Source: Mercenaria mercenaria
Lineage: Eukaryota > Mollusca > Bivalvia > Venerida > Veneridae
DNA length: 64,000 bases
Direction: 5' to 3'
Assembly (NCBI RefSeq): GCF_021730395.1
Contig: NC_069362.1
Coordinates: 68,775,501-68,839,500, forward strand
Part shown: piece after piece, positions 35,306 to 49,000 of the stretch
Position numbering within the stretch: position 1 is the first letter of the stretch
How the letters are laid out: each line of letters begins with the position of its first letter
The notes under the pieces: generated by a model
The model's input: only the letters and a program-made list of their open reading frames with translations
What the model was told of the DNA's origin: nothing
Databases searched by the model: none
Translations under genes and position numbers: made by a program

Positions 35306-35824
35306 GTTTTAATGTCGTCTGGATAGTTGGTCCTTTTGTTCAAACACATTATGATTTAGAAAATAATTACTTGGACCACTGTGAAGGCATTTTATTTTCT
35401 TAGGTAAAATGGTCACATTTAAAGGCATTTGATGCCATAATGTTTATAATGCGGCTGCCACTGTTTTTTGGGAAGAACAAGAAATATAATACTTGCAAAA
35501 TCCTATTTACGACAATTTTTTTTCTCTTGTATTTGCCAAAGGCCTGAGTATTGATAAACATAGTAGAAAATATTATATCCATTGTTCTAGATATTCCCTT
35601 TATGGCTTTGACTGTATAGTTTCATGTGCAATTTTGAAAGTACTGCATTTCTATAAAGGTAAAAAGGTCTTGTTTATTATAGTGTCACCCCTATTGAAAG
35701 GGCCAGCCAATTTGGCTTATGAGACACCTTTATTATGCATATCATTTACCTCCCAACTCCTACCACTATGCCAGACACCAGGCGGATAGAGAAATCGGTA
35801 ACCATTCATTTAATTAGCTCGCAG
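35306..35824. other. Gene-free stretch
   Basis: No exon or element was recognised, apart from the head of the following SINE. Confidence 0.4.
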
Positions 35825-35955
35825 CTCACGAACCGGCCATTTCAGAACGAGTCCCATGACAAACATCCCCCGGACAAACGCTCCCCATAGGGCTCGATCC
35901 TTCGACCTCCCAATCCCGAGGCGGATGCCTTAACCACTGGGCCACGGTGATCGGT
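35825..35955 (-). mobile_element. tRNA-derived SINE (family E)
   Basis: On the minus strand the right part reads 'gtggcccagtggttaaggca' (box A-like) followed by 'gaggtcgaaggatcgagccc' (box B-like), i.e. a tRNA-related pol III promoter. A body with 'gcgtttgtccgggggatgtt' follows. The far end was not defined. Confidence 0.65.
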
Positions 35956-36715
35956 GATCTATAAACAAGCATCTAATGATGCATAACATCTATTTGGACA
36001 TCAGATTCAGTTTTCAACATGAAATTTAAAGCATTTTGGAACTTTAATAAGGTAATTTTTTTTGTGAATTTATTTATGCCTTAAAGCTTGTCAGTTTTTG
36101 AGACAACTGGCTGTAATGTGCATTCATTTAAAACTACCCAAAACTGACCCACTACAATCATACATAATACAGTCAAACTTATATTGTTCAAAGTTAAAGA
36201 TACCTTTTAGTCTCATATGACACAAGGTCCATAACTCTGGCACCAATGTTTTATAAATTATGCCCCTTTTTATACACCCACAGGGACGTATTGTGTTATA
36301 CCCCAGGTTTCCGTCCGTCCTTTAGCAATTTCGTGTCCACTCTGTGACTCTTGAACCCCTTGAAGATTTCAAAGAAACTTGACACAAATGTTCACCACAC
36401 CAAGACGACGTGCAGAGCGCATGTTTTGGATGTCTCACTTCAAGGTCAAGGTCACACTTAGGGGTCAAAGGTCATATCAGTTTGTTTCATGTCCGCCCTG
36501 TAACTATTTGAAGGATTTCAAAGAAACTTTGCACAAATGTTAACCACACCGAGACGTTGTGCAGAGCGCATGTTTCGGATGACTCACTTCAAGGTCGAGG
36601 TCACATTTAGGGGTCAAAGGTCATATATGACTGCTTTGTGTATATTGATCTGCATTGCAGTGCTCTTGTTTTTATTTGGCAGATCCCTTTTTTGTTCACT
36701 TACAATAATTTTTTT
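35956..36715. repeat. Spacer with degenerate minisatellite units
   Basis: At 36300-36630 two units of about 165 bp share 'cttgaaggatttcaaagaaact', 'cacaaatgtt-accacacc' and 'cttcaaggtcaaggtcaca'. The rest is plain AT-rich sequence. No gene was seen. Confidence 0.6.
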
Positions 36716-36900
36716 TTTTTTTAATTATTTCCCTTTTATGTTACTATAAATAGCTTATTTTAAAACTTTTTTATTATTGGCCGTAGGAAAAACTGAGACC
36801 ACTTTTCTGTGGTACAACATGGATGGTACCGCTAATTTTTAGGTGTATTTTGACATACCTGTACCTGGTAAGGATTTTTTTGTGGACTTCAGATATTTTT
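36716..36900. mobile_element. Single arm of the 7483-8475 inverted-repeat family
   Basis: 'ttactataaata', 'gccgtaggaaaaact', 'gtggtacaacatgga' and 'cctggtaaggattttt' occur in the same order as in 7600-7770. There is no mirrored partner nearby. Confidence 0.7.
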
Positions 36901-39900
36901 TAGCTCACCTGTCATGTAGTGACAGGGTGAGCTTTTGTGATCGCCTGTCATCCGTTGTCCGTCTGTTCACCATTTTCTTGTGAACACGATAGAGACCACA
37001 TTTTGTATTTGATTTTAATCAAACTTGCACACTTTTATGGGCATAATATCTCGGTTCCTTTCGAAAACTGGCCAGATCCCATTATAGGTTCCAGAGTTAT
37101 GGTCCCTTAAAGGGCCAAAATTTGCCATTTTTGGCTTGTGAACATGATAGAGACCACATTTTGCAATCAACTTTAATCAAACTTGCACACAACTTGTATT
37201 GGCATGATATCTCAGTACCTTTCGAAAACTGGCGACATCCCTTCATGGGTTCCAGAGTTATGGCCCCTTAAAGGGCCAAAATTTGCTATTTTTGGCTTGT
37301 GAACAAAATAGATACCACATTTTGCAATCAACTTTAATCAAACTTGCACGCAACTTGTATAATATCTCGGTTCCTTTCAGAAATTGGCCAGATCCCATCA
37401 TGGGTTCCAGAGATATGGCCCCTTAAAGGGCCAAAATTTGCTATTTTTGGCTTGTGAACACAATAGAGACAACATTTTGCAATCAACTTTAATCAGATTT
37501 GCACACAACTTGTATTGGCATAATATCTCGGTTCCTTTCGAAATTTGCCAGATCCCATCATGAGTTATGGCCCCTTAAAGGGCCAAAATTTGCTATTTTG
37601 GCTTTTGCAGCCATATAGAGACTTCATTTGTGGTTTAATTTGATACAAACTTGTAAAATATCTTCAACAACAATAAATCTTGGATTCCGTGATGAATCTT
37701 TCAGATCCAGTCATAGGTTCCAGAGTTACAGCCCCTGATTGACCCTTAAAAGAGCAAAAATTTGGTAATTTTTACCTTGTGAACACGATAGAAGTGACAT
37801 TTTATATTTGATTTTAACCACACTTACTTAATACAATAAGATTTGGGTTCCTTTCGAAAACTGGCTACATTCCATCATGGGTTCTAGAGTTACTGCCCCT
37901 GAAAGGGGCAAAAATGTCTATTTTGGCCTTTTCAGCCATTAAGAGGTTTCATTTTTGCTTTCATTTGATACAAACTTTCACAGAATGATAATCTTGATGA
38001 TCTCTAGGCGTGGATAGAAACTATTTCGGGTCAAAAACTAGGTCATCAGGTCAGATAATAGGAAAAGCTTGTAAACAACTTAGAGGCCCCATTTATGACC
38101 CTGTCTTCATGAAACTTAGTCAGAATGTTTATCTTGATGGTTCCTAGGCCAAATTTGAAGCTGGGGCATATGGGGTCAGAAACTAGGTCACCCTGTCAAA
38201 TCAAAGGAAAAGCATGTTAACACTCTTGTTCATTTGATGTGCATGAAACTTGGTCAGAATGTTTGTCTGCATGAAATATCGTATGAATTTTTATCTTTGT
38301 AACCCTTTTAGGCATATATTGCCCTGAATTGGTTTCTGAATTGGTTTGATCCAAACTTAAAATAGTTGTTTGACATCAGTACCACGTCATATGCCATGAG
38401 TAACTCTGCTGCTAATTTTTAGCTCGCCAGCAAGGTGAGCTTTTGTGATAGCCCTGTGTCTGTCGTCCGTAGACAACAATTTGACAGTTAACACACTAGA
38501 GGTCAAAATTTTGGGCCAATCTTAATGAAACTTGGTCAGAATGTTACCCTTGATAAAATCTTTGACGAGTTTGATATTGGGTCATCTGTGGTCAAAAACT
38601 AGGTCACCATGTCCAATCAAAGGAAAAGCTTGTTAACATTTATTACCCTATCTTGGTGAAACTTAATCAGAATGTTAATCTTGATGACCTCTAGGCCAAG
38701 TTAGAATCTGGCTCATGTTGAGTTAAGAACTAGGTCACCTGGTCAAAGGAATAGCTTGTTAACACTCTAGAGGCCACATTTATGACCCTATCTTCATGAA
38801 ATTTGGTCAGAATGTTTATCTTGATTGAATCTGTGTCATGTCGGGTCAAAAACTAGGTCACTAGGCCAGATCAAAGGAAAATCTTGTTAACACTTAAAGA
38901 CCACATTTTAAGTTTGAAACTTGTCAGAAATTAGTCAGAATGTATGCCGTCATGACCTAGATCAAGTTCGAATTTGAGTCATGTGGGGTAAAAAACTAGG
39001 TCACCATGTCGATTAAAGGAAAAGCTTGATAACACTCTAGAGGCCACATCTATGGCTCCATCATCATGAAACTTGGTCAGAATGTTTATCTTGATGATCT
39101 TTAGGCCAAGTTTGAATCTAGGTCATGTCAGGTCAAAAACTAGGTCACTAGGCAAGATCAAAGGAAAATCTTGTTAACACTCTAGAGACCACATTTTAAG
39201 TTTGAAACTCAAGATAATATGTCAGAATGTTTGTCTTGATGATTTCTTGGTCAAGTTTGAATCTGGGTCATGTGGATTCAAAAACTAGGCCACCCAGTCA
39301 TATTCAAGGAAAAGCCTGTTAACACTTTAGAGGCCACATTAATGATCCTATCTTAATGAAACTTGGTCTGTTTGTTTATCTTGATGACCTCTAGGCTAAG
39401 TTTGAAACTGGGTCATGTGGGATCAAAAACTAGGTCACCTGTTGAAATCAAAGGAAAAGCTTGTTAACACTCTAGGGGCCACATTTTTTATTCAATCTTC
39501 ATACAACTTGGTTAGAATGTTTGGTATCATTAAGTCTGTATGATTTTGACTCTGGGTCTTGTAGGGTCAAAAACTAGGTCACTTGGTAAAATCAAAGGAA
39601 AAGCTTGTTTATACTCTAGGGGCCACTTTTTGCTCCAGTTGTCACGAAACTTTGTCAGAATGTTTGTTTGGCATGAAATCATGGACAGGTTTTAATCTAG
39701 GTCATGTGGGGTCAGAAACTAGATCACTAGGTCAAATGAAAGAAAATGCTTGTTTACACTCGAAAGGCCACATTTTTAGGTCCAATCTTAATGAAAATTG
39801 GTCAGAATTTGTCTCCATGAAATTCTGTACAGGTTAAATATAAGCTCCGGTTGGGTAAAAAACTAGGTTACCGGTACTAGGCCAAATTGAAGAAAAAACA

Positions 39901-40082
39901 CTAGAGGCCACATTTTTGCTTCAACCTTCATGAAACTTGGTCAGAATGTTTATCTCCTTGAAAACTCAGACGAGTTTGAAACTGGGTCATGTGATGTCAA
40001 AAACTGGGTCACTAGGTCAAACATGTTTGTTGTGGTGTGTTACTCTGGTGAGCGGCCTAGGGCCATCATGGCTGTCTTGTTG
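36901..40082 (-). mobile_element. Long composite minisatellite element (pearl/HINE-like)
   Basis: It opens with the hairpin 'agctcacctgtca-tgtag-tgacagggtgagct' and closes with 'ggtgagcggcctagggccat' and 'catggctgtcttgtt', the same ends as 18640-20656 but in reverse. There are two core arrays. The first, 36960-37640, has about 5 units of ~165 bp ('gatagagaccacattttgca', 'tatctcggttcctttcgaaa', 'ccttaaagggccaaaattt'). The second, about 38040-40060, has about 11 units of ~165 bp ('aaacttggtcagaatgttta', 'tcaaaaactaggtcac', 'aaaggaaaagcttgttaaca'). A second start-like motif 'tagctcgccagcaaggtgag' at 38420 suggests one element inserted beside or inside another. Confidence 0.7.
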
Positions 40083-40095
40083 ATGAAATATTTCC

Positions 40096-41210
40096 CCTTT
40101 TTAACTCACCTGAGCAATGGTTGTCCGTCGTCCATCCTTCATCGCCTGTCAACATTTTCCTTTTAACAACATCTCCTAAACCACCAGGTAAATTTTGATG
40201 AAACTTCACAGGGATGTTCCTTGGATGGTCTTCTTCAAAAAGCTGTTCAAAGAATTGAATTCCATACAGAACTCTGGTTACCATGGCATCTGAAAGGAAA
40301 AACTTTAAAAATCTTCATGGCCAAAACCACAGGGCCTAGGGCTTTGATATTTGGTATGTAGCATCATCTAGTGGTCCTCTATGAAGATTGTTCAAATTAT
40401 CCCCCTATGGTCAAATATGGCCCTGTCCTGGGGGTCTATTGGTTTATATAGGGAAAAACTTTGCTAATCTTCTTGTCCAAAACCACTGGGCCTTTGATAT
40501 TTGGTATGTAGCATCATTTCAACATTATCCCCTTAGGGTCACATGATTTATATAGACTTATTTAGGGAAAACTTTGAAAATCTTTTTGTACAAAACCACA
40601 TGGCCCAGGACTTTGATATTTGGGATGTAGCATAATGCTACATTGTGAAGTAGTCTTTAACCAAGATTGTTTAAATTATCCCCTTAGTTTTAAACTTGCC
40701 TTGCCCTGTGGGGGGTACATGGTTTAAATAGACATTTTTAGGAAAAAAACCTTTAAAAAAATTCTTGTCATAAGCCATAAGGCTCAGAGCTTAGATATTT
40801 AGTATGTGGCATGCTCTAGTGGTTCTCTACCAAGATTATTCAAATCATGACCCTGGGGTCAATATATGCCTTGCCCTTGGGGTCTCTTGTTTTACATTGA
40901 CTTGTATAGGAAAAATTGGTAAAAAATTTGGATAAAGTCAAATATCTCTGTTACTATCAAAGCTTTTGACTTGAAACTTAAAACAGATATTAACTATCAA
41001 AGTCTACACCAGGAGAAGCAATCCCCATAATTGGGATTAGAATTTTGACAGAGTCATGCCCCATTTTAACTTAGAATATTTTGGTTAAAGTTTTATCAAG
41101 TTTTTACTGGCAAAGCTCTAATTCAGAGCCAAGCACTGAGAAAAGTTGAGCACTCTGTCTTACGGAAAGTTCTTGTTAACAAGAGTGCTATACAGGGAAA
41201 TGTGTCTGAT
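40096..41210. repeat. Further minisatellite-cored element
   Basis: Begins near 'aactcacctgagcaatggtt'. About four units of 140-150 bp carry 'aaaccacagggcctagggct', 'ttgatatttggtatgtagca' and 'ttcaaattatcccc', at about 40320, 40480, 40600 and 40770. The right end is near 'gttcttgttaacaagagt'. No coding sequence. Confidence 0.65.
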
Positions 41211-42012
41211 CATGGCAATAAATTAACATACTGCCTATTTGTAACAAGAGCTCTGCAGGGATCTGTGTTTTGCCATGACATGTTGCTGATTGGAATAATT
41301 ATGTGTGTTATATAAACAAATCCAAGAACAGAATATAGATTATGATAAAAATGTTGAACACACACACACTCGCACACAGAAATAATAAGACAGAATTATT
41401 GCGCACTATTTATTTCTATTAAAATACTGTTGAATCCCAAAAAAGTATCTAGAAAATCTTAATAATTATTTAAATACCAACAAGCACTATAATGAAGTGA
41501 TGATCAATGTGTTTTTGTATCATCTGAGAACATTCTAAAACTAAACTGTGCTGTGAAAAAGCAAGTATGTAGTATATGTATCAACAATAATGAAACTAAA
41601 GGTAATTTCCTAATGCCAAATATGTATTCAGAGATTTTGTGAGTTGATCTTCATAAAACTGACCTTGTACAAACTGATGTAACATATGCAATGACAAGGT
41701 AGTTTAGTTTTGTTGAAAGTTGACACATTATAAGCAGCACTTTTTCTGCACTAAATATCAAAGAAGTACTTTTAGTGATTTTTAAAATATGGGCAAAACA
41801 ACAGATGGCGGGTATATATAAAAAAGCTGCTTAAATTCTAGATTTGGAATTTTGATATCATTTTTTAGCAAGATTTGTTGTATGTTTAATACTACACTAG
41901 ACTATGTAGAATTACCTCAAGCACAAGCAAAAGTTCTCTTGGAAATAAAAACAGAATTATGGAAGGAAGATGTACATTGTAATATACTTAGTAGTAGAGG
42001 TAAAATACATGT
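41211..42012. other. Gene-free stretch
   Basis: AT-rich sequence with a short CA-rich tract at about 41360-41380. No exon was recognised; the 81-codon frame at 41852 runs into the neighbouring MITE. Confidence 0.4.
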
Positions 42013-42188
42013 ATTAACCTGTAGCCTGCAGACGGCAAGTTATTCTGCCTTTGCGGCCAGTGATCATGGTCTGCACTGTTCGCTATTCAATCAGTAAATT
42101 TTCAATGGACACCCCTTTGAAATAGTAAGTGGTACTGCCAAGATTGAATGATGGACCAGTCCATTTTAGAAATTTATCAGGGTAAAGA
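42013..42188. mobile_element. MITE (family C), second copy
   Basis: Left end 'ttaacctgtagcctgca', right end 'atttatcagggtaaag'. The body matches the 29919-30114 copy. Confidence 0.75.
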
Positions 42189-44876
42189 ATATTGATGAAT
42201 TTGTGAAGTCATATTGCTGCATGGATGAAGTTGAATAGTACTGATAATATAAAAAATATACACATGAAAATTTTAACCAAACAGACATATTTTATTTACT
42301 GTCATCTCGAAAAAAATATTTCAGGCCAGCATGAAATATTTCAACAATTTTCACTCACTTTCTTGATTACATGTTCACTAGTTTGTATTTCAAAATTACA
42401 CTCTTTGACTATCAACACTAGAAAACAAATAAAACAATTGCTATGACACTCACAAGTGCTTTATTTACAGCTTTGATTTGAGGTAGTTGTGCATGTAAGC
42501 TAGGAAGTTAAGATCATTATTTTCTACATTGTTTTAGTGATTAAAGTCTGATTTTTTTTAAACCTTTAGATGCTGTGAAAATACAGCAAATAAAATAAAT
42601 ATTATATGATATAGTTTGAGACCCTTAAGTATCTATAGTGACAGTTATTGGAAAATCAAAATATTGATAACAGTTTTGCATATTGGAAAAAATTGTAAAT
42701 TGTGAATTTTAATGAAACTTTTCATTCTTGTACACTTATCTGTTTTCTATCACATGATCAAATAAAACATCTGTGCTTGTTTTTTAAAAAATCTGATGCT
42801 GATTTAAGTAAAGTGCTTAATTTTCAGTTTAATTTAGTGACATAGAAAGGCATTTGTTGAACTAGCAATTGTTTTACTGTAGTACATTAAAACACACACA
42901 AATTACTTCCTAACCACAGAAATAAAGTTGCCATGTTCAAGATACAGGTCTCATTCTAGACCAGTTTTACAAACATGCATAAATACCTTAAGCAAAAATG
43001 TCTCATTGTATTGGTGTAAGTTCCAGACAAACTCTTTGAATAAATAATGCAGATTTGATTAAGTTTGATTATGGATAAAATCCTGATAAATATATACTCC
43101 TAATTTGCCCAAATTTTCAGACCCTTACTTTCTGTATAAATAAAAAAAAATGGAAAAAAATATTTGCTCCCCATATGGAATCTCTGTTACCTTTAGGCAT
43201 GTATTTGTAATTTCCTTTCATGTGAAAAAAAACTAATCCTGTTTCTCTTGATGTTTGTTTGCAAGTTTTTTTGTATTTTATGTAAAAAGAGAGAAAATCT
43301 TGTATCACCTTCAGGCAAATGCTTGGTTATTGAGCTTCAATTTGGAACAACACATTAATAAGTCAAACCTAATCATTAAAACTCTTTGATATTTAGTTTA
43401 AACTCCCTACAGACTAATATGGGCTGACTTGTATACAACAAGTCACTTTGTATTCATCTGTAAATATCAAAATCTTGTATTGTAGATATACCGGTATGTT
43501 GCTGTTTGTTGTTAAGCTAATGAAATACAAACAGAAAAAAAACAAATAGGGTTTATTTATTTTGCAAGAAGCAGTTAGCTGTCTAAAATCTAGTTATTTA
43601 CAAGGATCAATGATTAAAACAAAAAAAATATGGATTTTATCATGGTTTTGTTTGGGGTTACACCAGAACAAAGGATTTAATTTGTATGTCAAGTTCTGTC
43701 ATCTCTAAATATATATTGGCAAATAAAGCCCAAGATAAAGAATGTAAATTCACTTTAAGTACTTTAAGTGTTAGGCAAAATATGCTCTGGTGCATTATTA
43801 AACAAACTTCCTGTTTCAATGAATCAAGTCACAGTATAAAAAAGTGTGCAGACTGGTGAAAAATTGGAATTTTTCTTACGTAAGATTTTTTGGTAAAAAA
43901 ATGCCAATTTATATATCTGGTAGTTGTAACCTTCATGTTAAAACGTTCATGTAATAAAAAATAAATATGTATATTATTTACATGACAATAAATAGAATGT
44001 AAAAGAAAACAATAAAATATCACAAATGTGTTATCACAGAAAACAGTACAAGAGATAGTTGTACATTTGTACTTGTCAATAAAACATCCTGCTGACTTTG
44101 ACATAAGCAGTTCAACATACTTCATAAAGTCATTTCCTTAAATGTCCAAGGGAACAATATATTTGACCAGCAGAAGGCTACTGCTAACAGCTGTTAATTT
44201 GTTATGCTTGTATTTAATATTTAATACAGATCCAGAGAATGGTCCTGTTCATACGGACAAAATCATAGTTTCCCACGTCAATGCAGGAATATATATAATA
44301 TATATTGACAAACAGAAAGATTTGTAACCAGCTGCCAAGTAAATACATAAAATATGTTGTAGTTACTTTTGCAATTAGATAAATAGATTAAAAACTTCAC
44401 AACGTTATAAATTCTGTGTATAGAATACTGTACATAATACTTATAGCTAAAGATCATCATGTAACTGAAACTCGTATCTTTGACCATTAATTTTATTATA
44501 TAACTTAATGTAAGCAAAGGGCAAGCATTTTACTACAATAATACCTTGACATAACATACACCCACTCCATATGAATCAAGTATACTAAATGATATGTATT
44601 CACGTGGCATCGATATAATGGCTATTCACAATGAATATTTAAGTCGAATACAAAAGAAGCAATAGTCAAGACATAAAATGAAAAACCAACTCAAAATTTT
44701 TAACAAAAAAAATTTAACATGTAATGCTGAAATAAATAGAACTGCCACTAATGTTTATAATCTAATGCTGATAAATATGTTAAAGCTTCCTGGTGGAATC
44801 AGATTTTACAAAATGAACCTGCTTAAGTGGACTGCTTACTTTTAGAGCTGCTACAAAATGTACTAAATTAAGTGCT
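42189..44876. other. Gene-free stretch
   Basis: 2.7 kb of AT-rich sequence with only short frames (up to 98 codons), none with recognisable domains, and no clear repeats. Confidence 0.4.
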
Positions 44877-45087
44877 TAACCTTTAGCCTGCTGCAGGGAA
44901 GTTATTCTGCCTTTGCGACCAGTGCAGACCAAGATAGCCTGCACATCCATGCAGGCTAATCATAGTCTGCACTGTTTGCTATTTAGTCAGTAAATTTTCA
45001 GTGAATGCCCCTTCAAATAATAAATGATACTGACTGAACTGAATGATAGACCAGTCCATTTTAGAAATTCAGAAGGGTAAAGATTAA
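44877..45087. mobile_element. MITE (family C), third and most complete copy
   Basis: Left end 'ttaacctttagcctgctgc', right end 'cagaagggtaaagattaa'. The internal 'agcctgcacatccatgcagg' segment is itself palindromic and is shortened in the other copies. Confidence 0.75.
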
Positions 45088-46071
45088 ACACAAGAAGCAA
45101 ATGTTAATATCTCAATTGAAAGGCATCTTATACATTCATCAAACTTTGGTAAAATATTACTACTACCAGTGACATACTAAATATCTATAGGATCTACACT
45201 TTCAACATGTAATACATCAAAAAACACTTAAAATATCAACAAAATAAAAGTTTGACAATTGTATAAACAAGACAAAAAGTATAAATATGACTTCACTGTT
45301 ATGCTCACAAAATTACAAAGGGAAAATAACTTATATCTTGCAAACAAAACAATTTATTTAAAAATGGTTGAAATGTAGAGTATGGTGTACATACATACTG
45401 CGGATATTAAAATGTACCATTTCTGCAGTAATTCAAACAAGCATGACTTTGTCAACAGGAGAGATCTGTTAAGGCACTGGATACCAGTCATTACAAATGC
45501 TCATAATATACCTTGAATTTTATTTCTTACATCAGATATACATTACTGCTGTTCTACTTTCAATGCAAAATAAATAGGTCACCAAAAAATTAATAAGTAC
45601 TGAATACAGACCTATCAAAAACCTGAAAATCTACATTCTCAAGCCTGAAATCTCCATTTTTAGAGTTATATAGGTAAATACTGGCAGTCAAAAGCCTGAA
45701 ATCAGGACCTGTCCTGAAAAATCGCAGGCCTGTGCTTCTGTATTTATTAATTATTTGGGTCCACTAATGACCATGTAGAAAGACCATTTCTACTTAACAA
45801 TGTTTCTAGCATACAACAAAATGCTTTTGAACAAGACTTAAAACTAGACAGACATGTGCTGTAAAAATATATATATATATATTTTAACATAACAGTAAAA
45901 TAGACATATAGGTGATATTTTTATTATCAAAAGTTCTTTCTTGGAAGTAAATTTTGTCAGCAATAGGCAAGAAGACCAATATAAGAAGGGGGACAACTGC
46001 AAAATACACACTCTTTAACTTAAAAGTTTCTTCTCAGAGGTAAAATATAATGTCTGTACACGTATTTTAGA
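45088..46071. other. NCX 3' flank and probable 3' UTR
   Basis: Contains an AATAAA on the minus strand at 45920-45925 (about 147 bp after the exchanger stop) and an (AT)n tract at about 45866-45880. No other feature was seen. Confidence 0.45.
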
Positions 46072-49000
46072 TTAGAATCCAGGAATATATTTATATGTTT
46101 GTAATGATGACAAGAGAACATAAAGGATCCATACAAATATCAGCAAAACGCCACTGATTATTTTGGGGACCTTGGGTCCTCCCAATTCACCGCCAAAGAA
46201 GGAGACGTACCGCCTAACCATGAGTACTATTACAGTAAAAATGGCGCAAATCGTGAACACGGTGACACTGAATCCAAGGTCACCAGCAGATACTTCAAAT
46301 GATTTACCCTGAAAAGTAAGATGAGCTTTTACACAACACTGTACAATTTTCACCAGTTTCATAATAATATTGTTTTCAGTGAAGTTTTCAAAACTGCACA
46401 TTAAATATTTCTGCCCAAAGAATTCTTAAATCACAAACAAACTTGCTGCTAATGTAAAGAAATGTTACTATCTATGAAGAACCCATAAAAACTGAATAAC
46501 CATCCAAAAAGGAGTACTTTTTTCCCCTCAGCTTATACACAGTTTGCAGAGAACCCATAAAACTGAAAAATTCTCTGTTACATCCATAAAAAAAGAGTAC
46601 ATTTTCTCCCTCGGCTTCTCTTCATTTCAAGTATAAATGTGTACTTCATATTTGTCTACCATATTCGTACCTACCTACACTGTCCAGTAAAAAGCTACAG
46701 TTAACCCAGGAAAATGTATTTACCCTTTTTCTATTCTCTTACCTGCATTGTCCAATAAATAGCTAGTTATCTATGGAAAGGCATACCTATATACAATGTT
46801 ACTGTTCTTCACATATATGCACCTCTATATTTCACCCTTAAAATCAAAAACAAAGATATAGATCTAGGTACATTTACCATCATACTTTTCAGGTACCTCA
46901 TTGTCTGGTTGAAAAACAGAGACCGGAGACTACATTATCCCTTAACTACCATACTAGCTCTTGCCTAGATTGTCCAGTAAATATTTTCCATGCAGATATA
47001 AAGAAACACCTATATACTCCTCTGCTACCTTATACACACCTGCCCTATCCAGTAGGTAGATGGCATTACTCAAGGATTTCAGAAACAAGGGAATACATTT
47101 ACTTCATTCCTAGAATACACTCGCAACACTGTCAAATACTATTATCAGTTTAAACATATACCCCATTGCTATCTTCCACATACCTGCACTGTCCAGTAAA
47201 TAGATGCCATTACCCAAGGAAAGCCAAGACCAAGGAAAACGTTTACTCCATTACTGCCCGTCACATTGCCAATTGCCATATCTGCGCCTTTCTCATTAAG
47301 AGCAGCTGTCCGGCTGGCGAAAGTATCTGGCAAACTCGTTCCTGTATACAATAAATGTAACTATTTCTTTTAAAATCAAAATTATGATATATATTTCTAA
47401 AGCAATGTTTTAACACCGACAGATTTCCTATTGAAACAATTCGATTTACAATAATTGCATATACATTTTTAAATTTTTATCACCCAGGCATTAGAATATA
47501 TCAGAATGCATGTAACTTATTTCAGGATGGACACCAAGATTCAACAAAAAGGCTTAGAAAACTTTTCCCAACAAAATTTCCGACACTAATTGTAACATAT
47601 TAATATCAAAACCAATGCCAGGGAGGGCATTACATATTGTCGAAATTATTGATCTCTAAACTTATATCCAAACAGTTTCTTCGATGCCCTGAAAAGTTAT
47701 CTTTGTTTCTGACTGATTACAATTAATCAGCAATTATACAAAGACCTATGAGATGCATATGATAGTTAAAACATTGCCCGAACGTTTTATGTATAACCCC
47801 GTATTAATTAATTCTGCATAATTATAATAAAACAATCAATTATAGTTTGCAGTATCTTACAAATCAATGCACCGTGTCGTTACTAATTTATAACAATGAC
47901 AGTTTCTAACATTGTAGTATATATGAGCCGCGCCATGAGAAAACCAACATAGTGTGTTTGCGACCAGCATGGATTCAGACCAGCCTGCGCATCCGTGCAG
48001 TCTGATCAAGATCCATGCTGTTCGCTTTCAAAGCCTATTGCAACTAGAGAAACCATTAGCGAACAGCATGGGTCCTGACCAGACTGCGCGGATGCGCAGG
48101 CTGGTCTGGATCCATGCTGGTCGCAAACACACTACATTGGTTTTCTCATGGCGCGGCTCATATATTTACCTAAAGCAACCAATGTAATAGCAGTTACAGC
48201 ATCTTCCAGTCCGATAAGACAGCCAAAAATGGAGGCAAGGTCGCCGATAATTGCCGTCAATACTCCAATAAAACACAGGCACACAAAGAAACATAGCCAC
48301 CCTCCCCAGATAGTCGGTGGGGGTACAAAGGCGAATATCAGCTGAAAGTGGGATAAATAGAACATTTTTATACATATGTAAAATATATATACACCACACC
48401 TATATTCTCATTAGCAATCATGAAAACATGCAATATCGACAAGTGATTGGTTACATATATAGATAAACGAAAAAAAATTGAAATCTCAATCCAAATGGAT
48501 GCACTGACGAGTTACAAAATTTTGTGTTAGTATACTTAATAGGTAGTTATCAGAAATTATGGCGAAATAGTTTGTTTCCTATCAGATAAGTTTTATTTAA
48601 GTTCACAAGACATGGAACAGGACTACATACTAGTAAGATGTGAATGAGCTTTTTAGCCGACTACAATGTATATGTACACAACCCATGAAAAAATGGTGAT
48701 AAGTTGGAGCATCCGCTTGACAACACGCACATGTGCGAACTTGTTTACTAAAGTCATGGTTTACCGGGGTAATGCTTTCTGTCTACCGAAGTAGTTACTG
48801 TCAACTCCAGGTCGTGACTGATTAGGTCTCCAGTTTGTCAGAGTTGTGTGTGACTCTAGTTTAACAGAGCATGATCGAGTGAGCCTGCAGTTTATCAGAG
48901 TCGTGACTGAATGAGCCTGCAGTTTATCAGAGTCGTGATTGAGTGTGGCTCTGCGGTTTATCAGTTATGACCGAGTGCACCTGCAGTTCGGCAGAGTCGT

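Noticed and set aside
41852-42097. 81-codon plus-strand frame
   Set aside because: Its 3' part is inside a family C MITE and no domain is visible.
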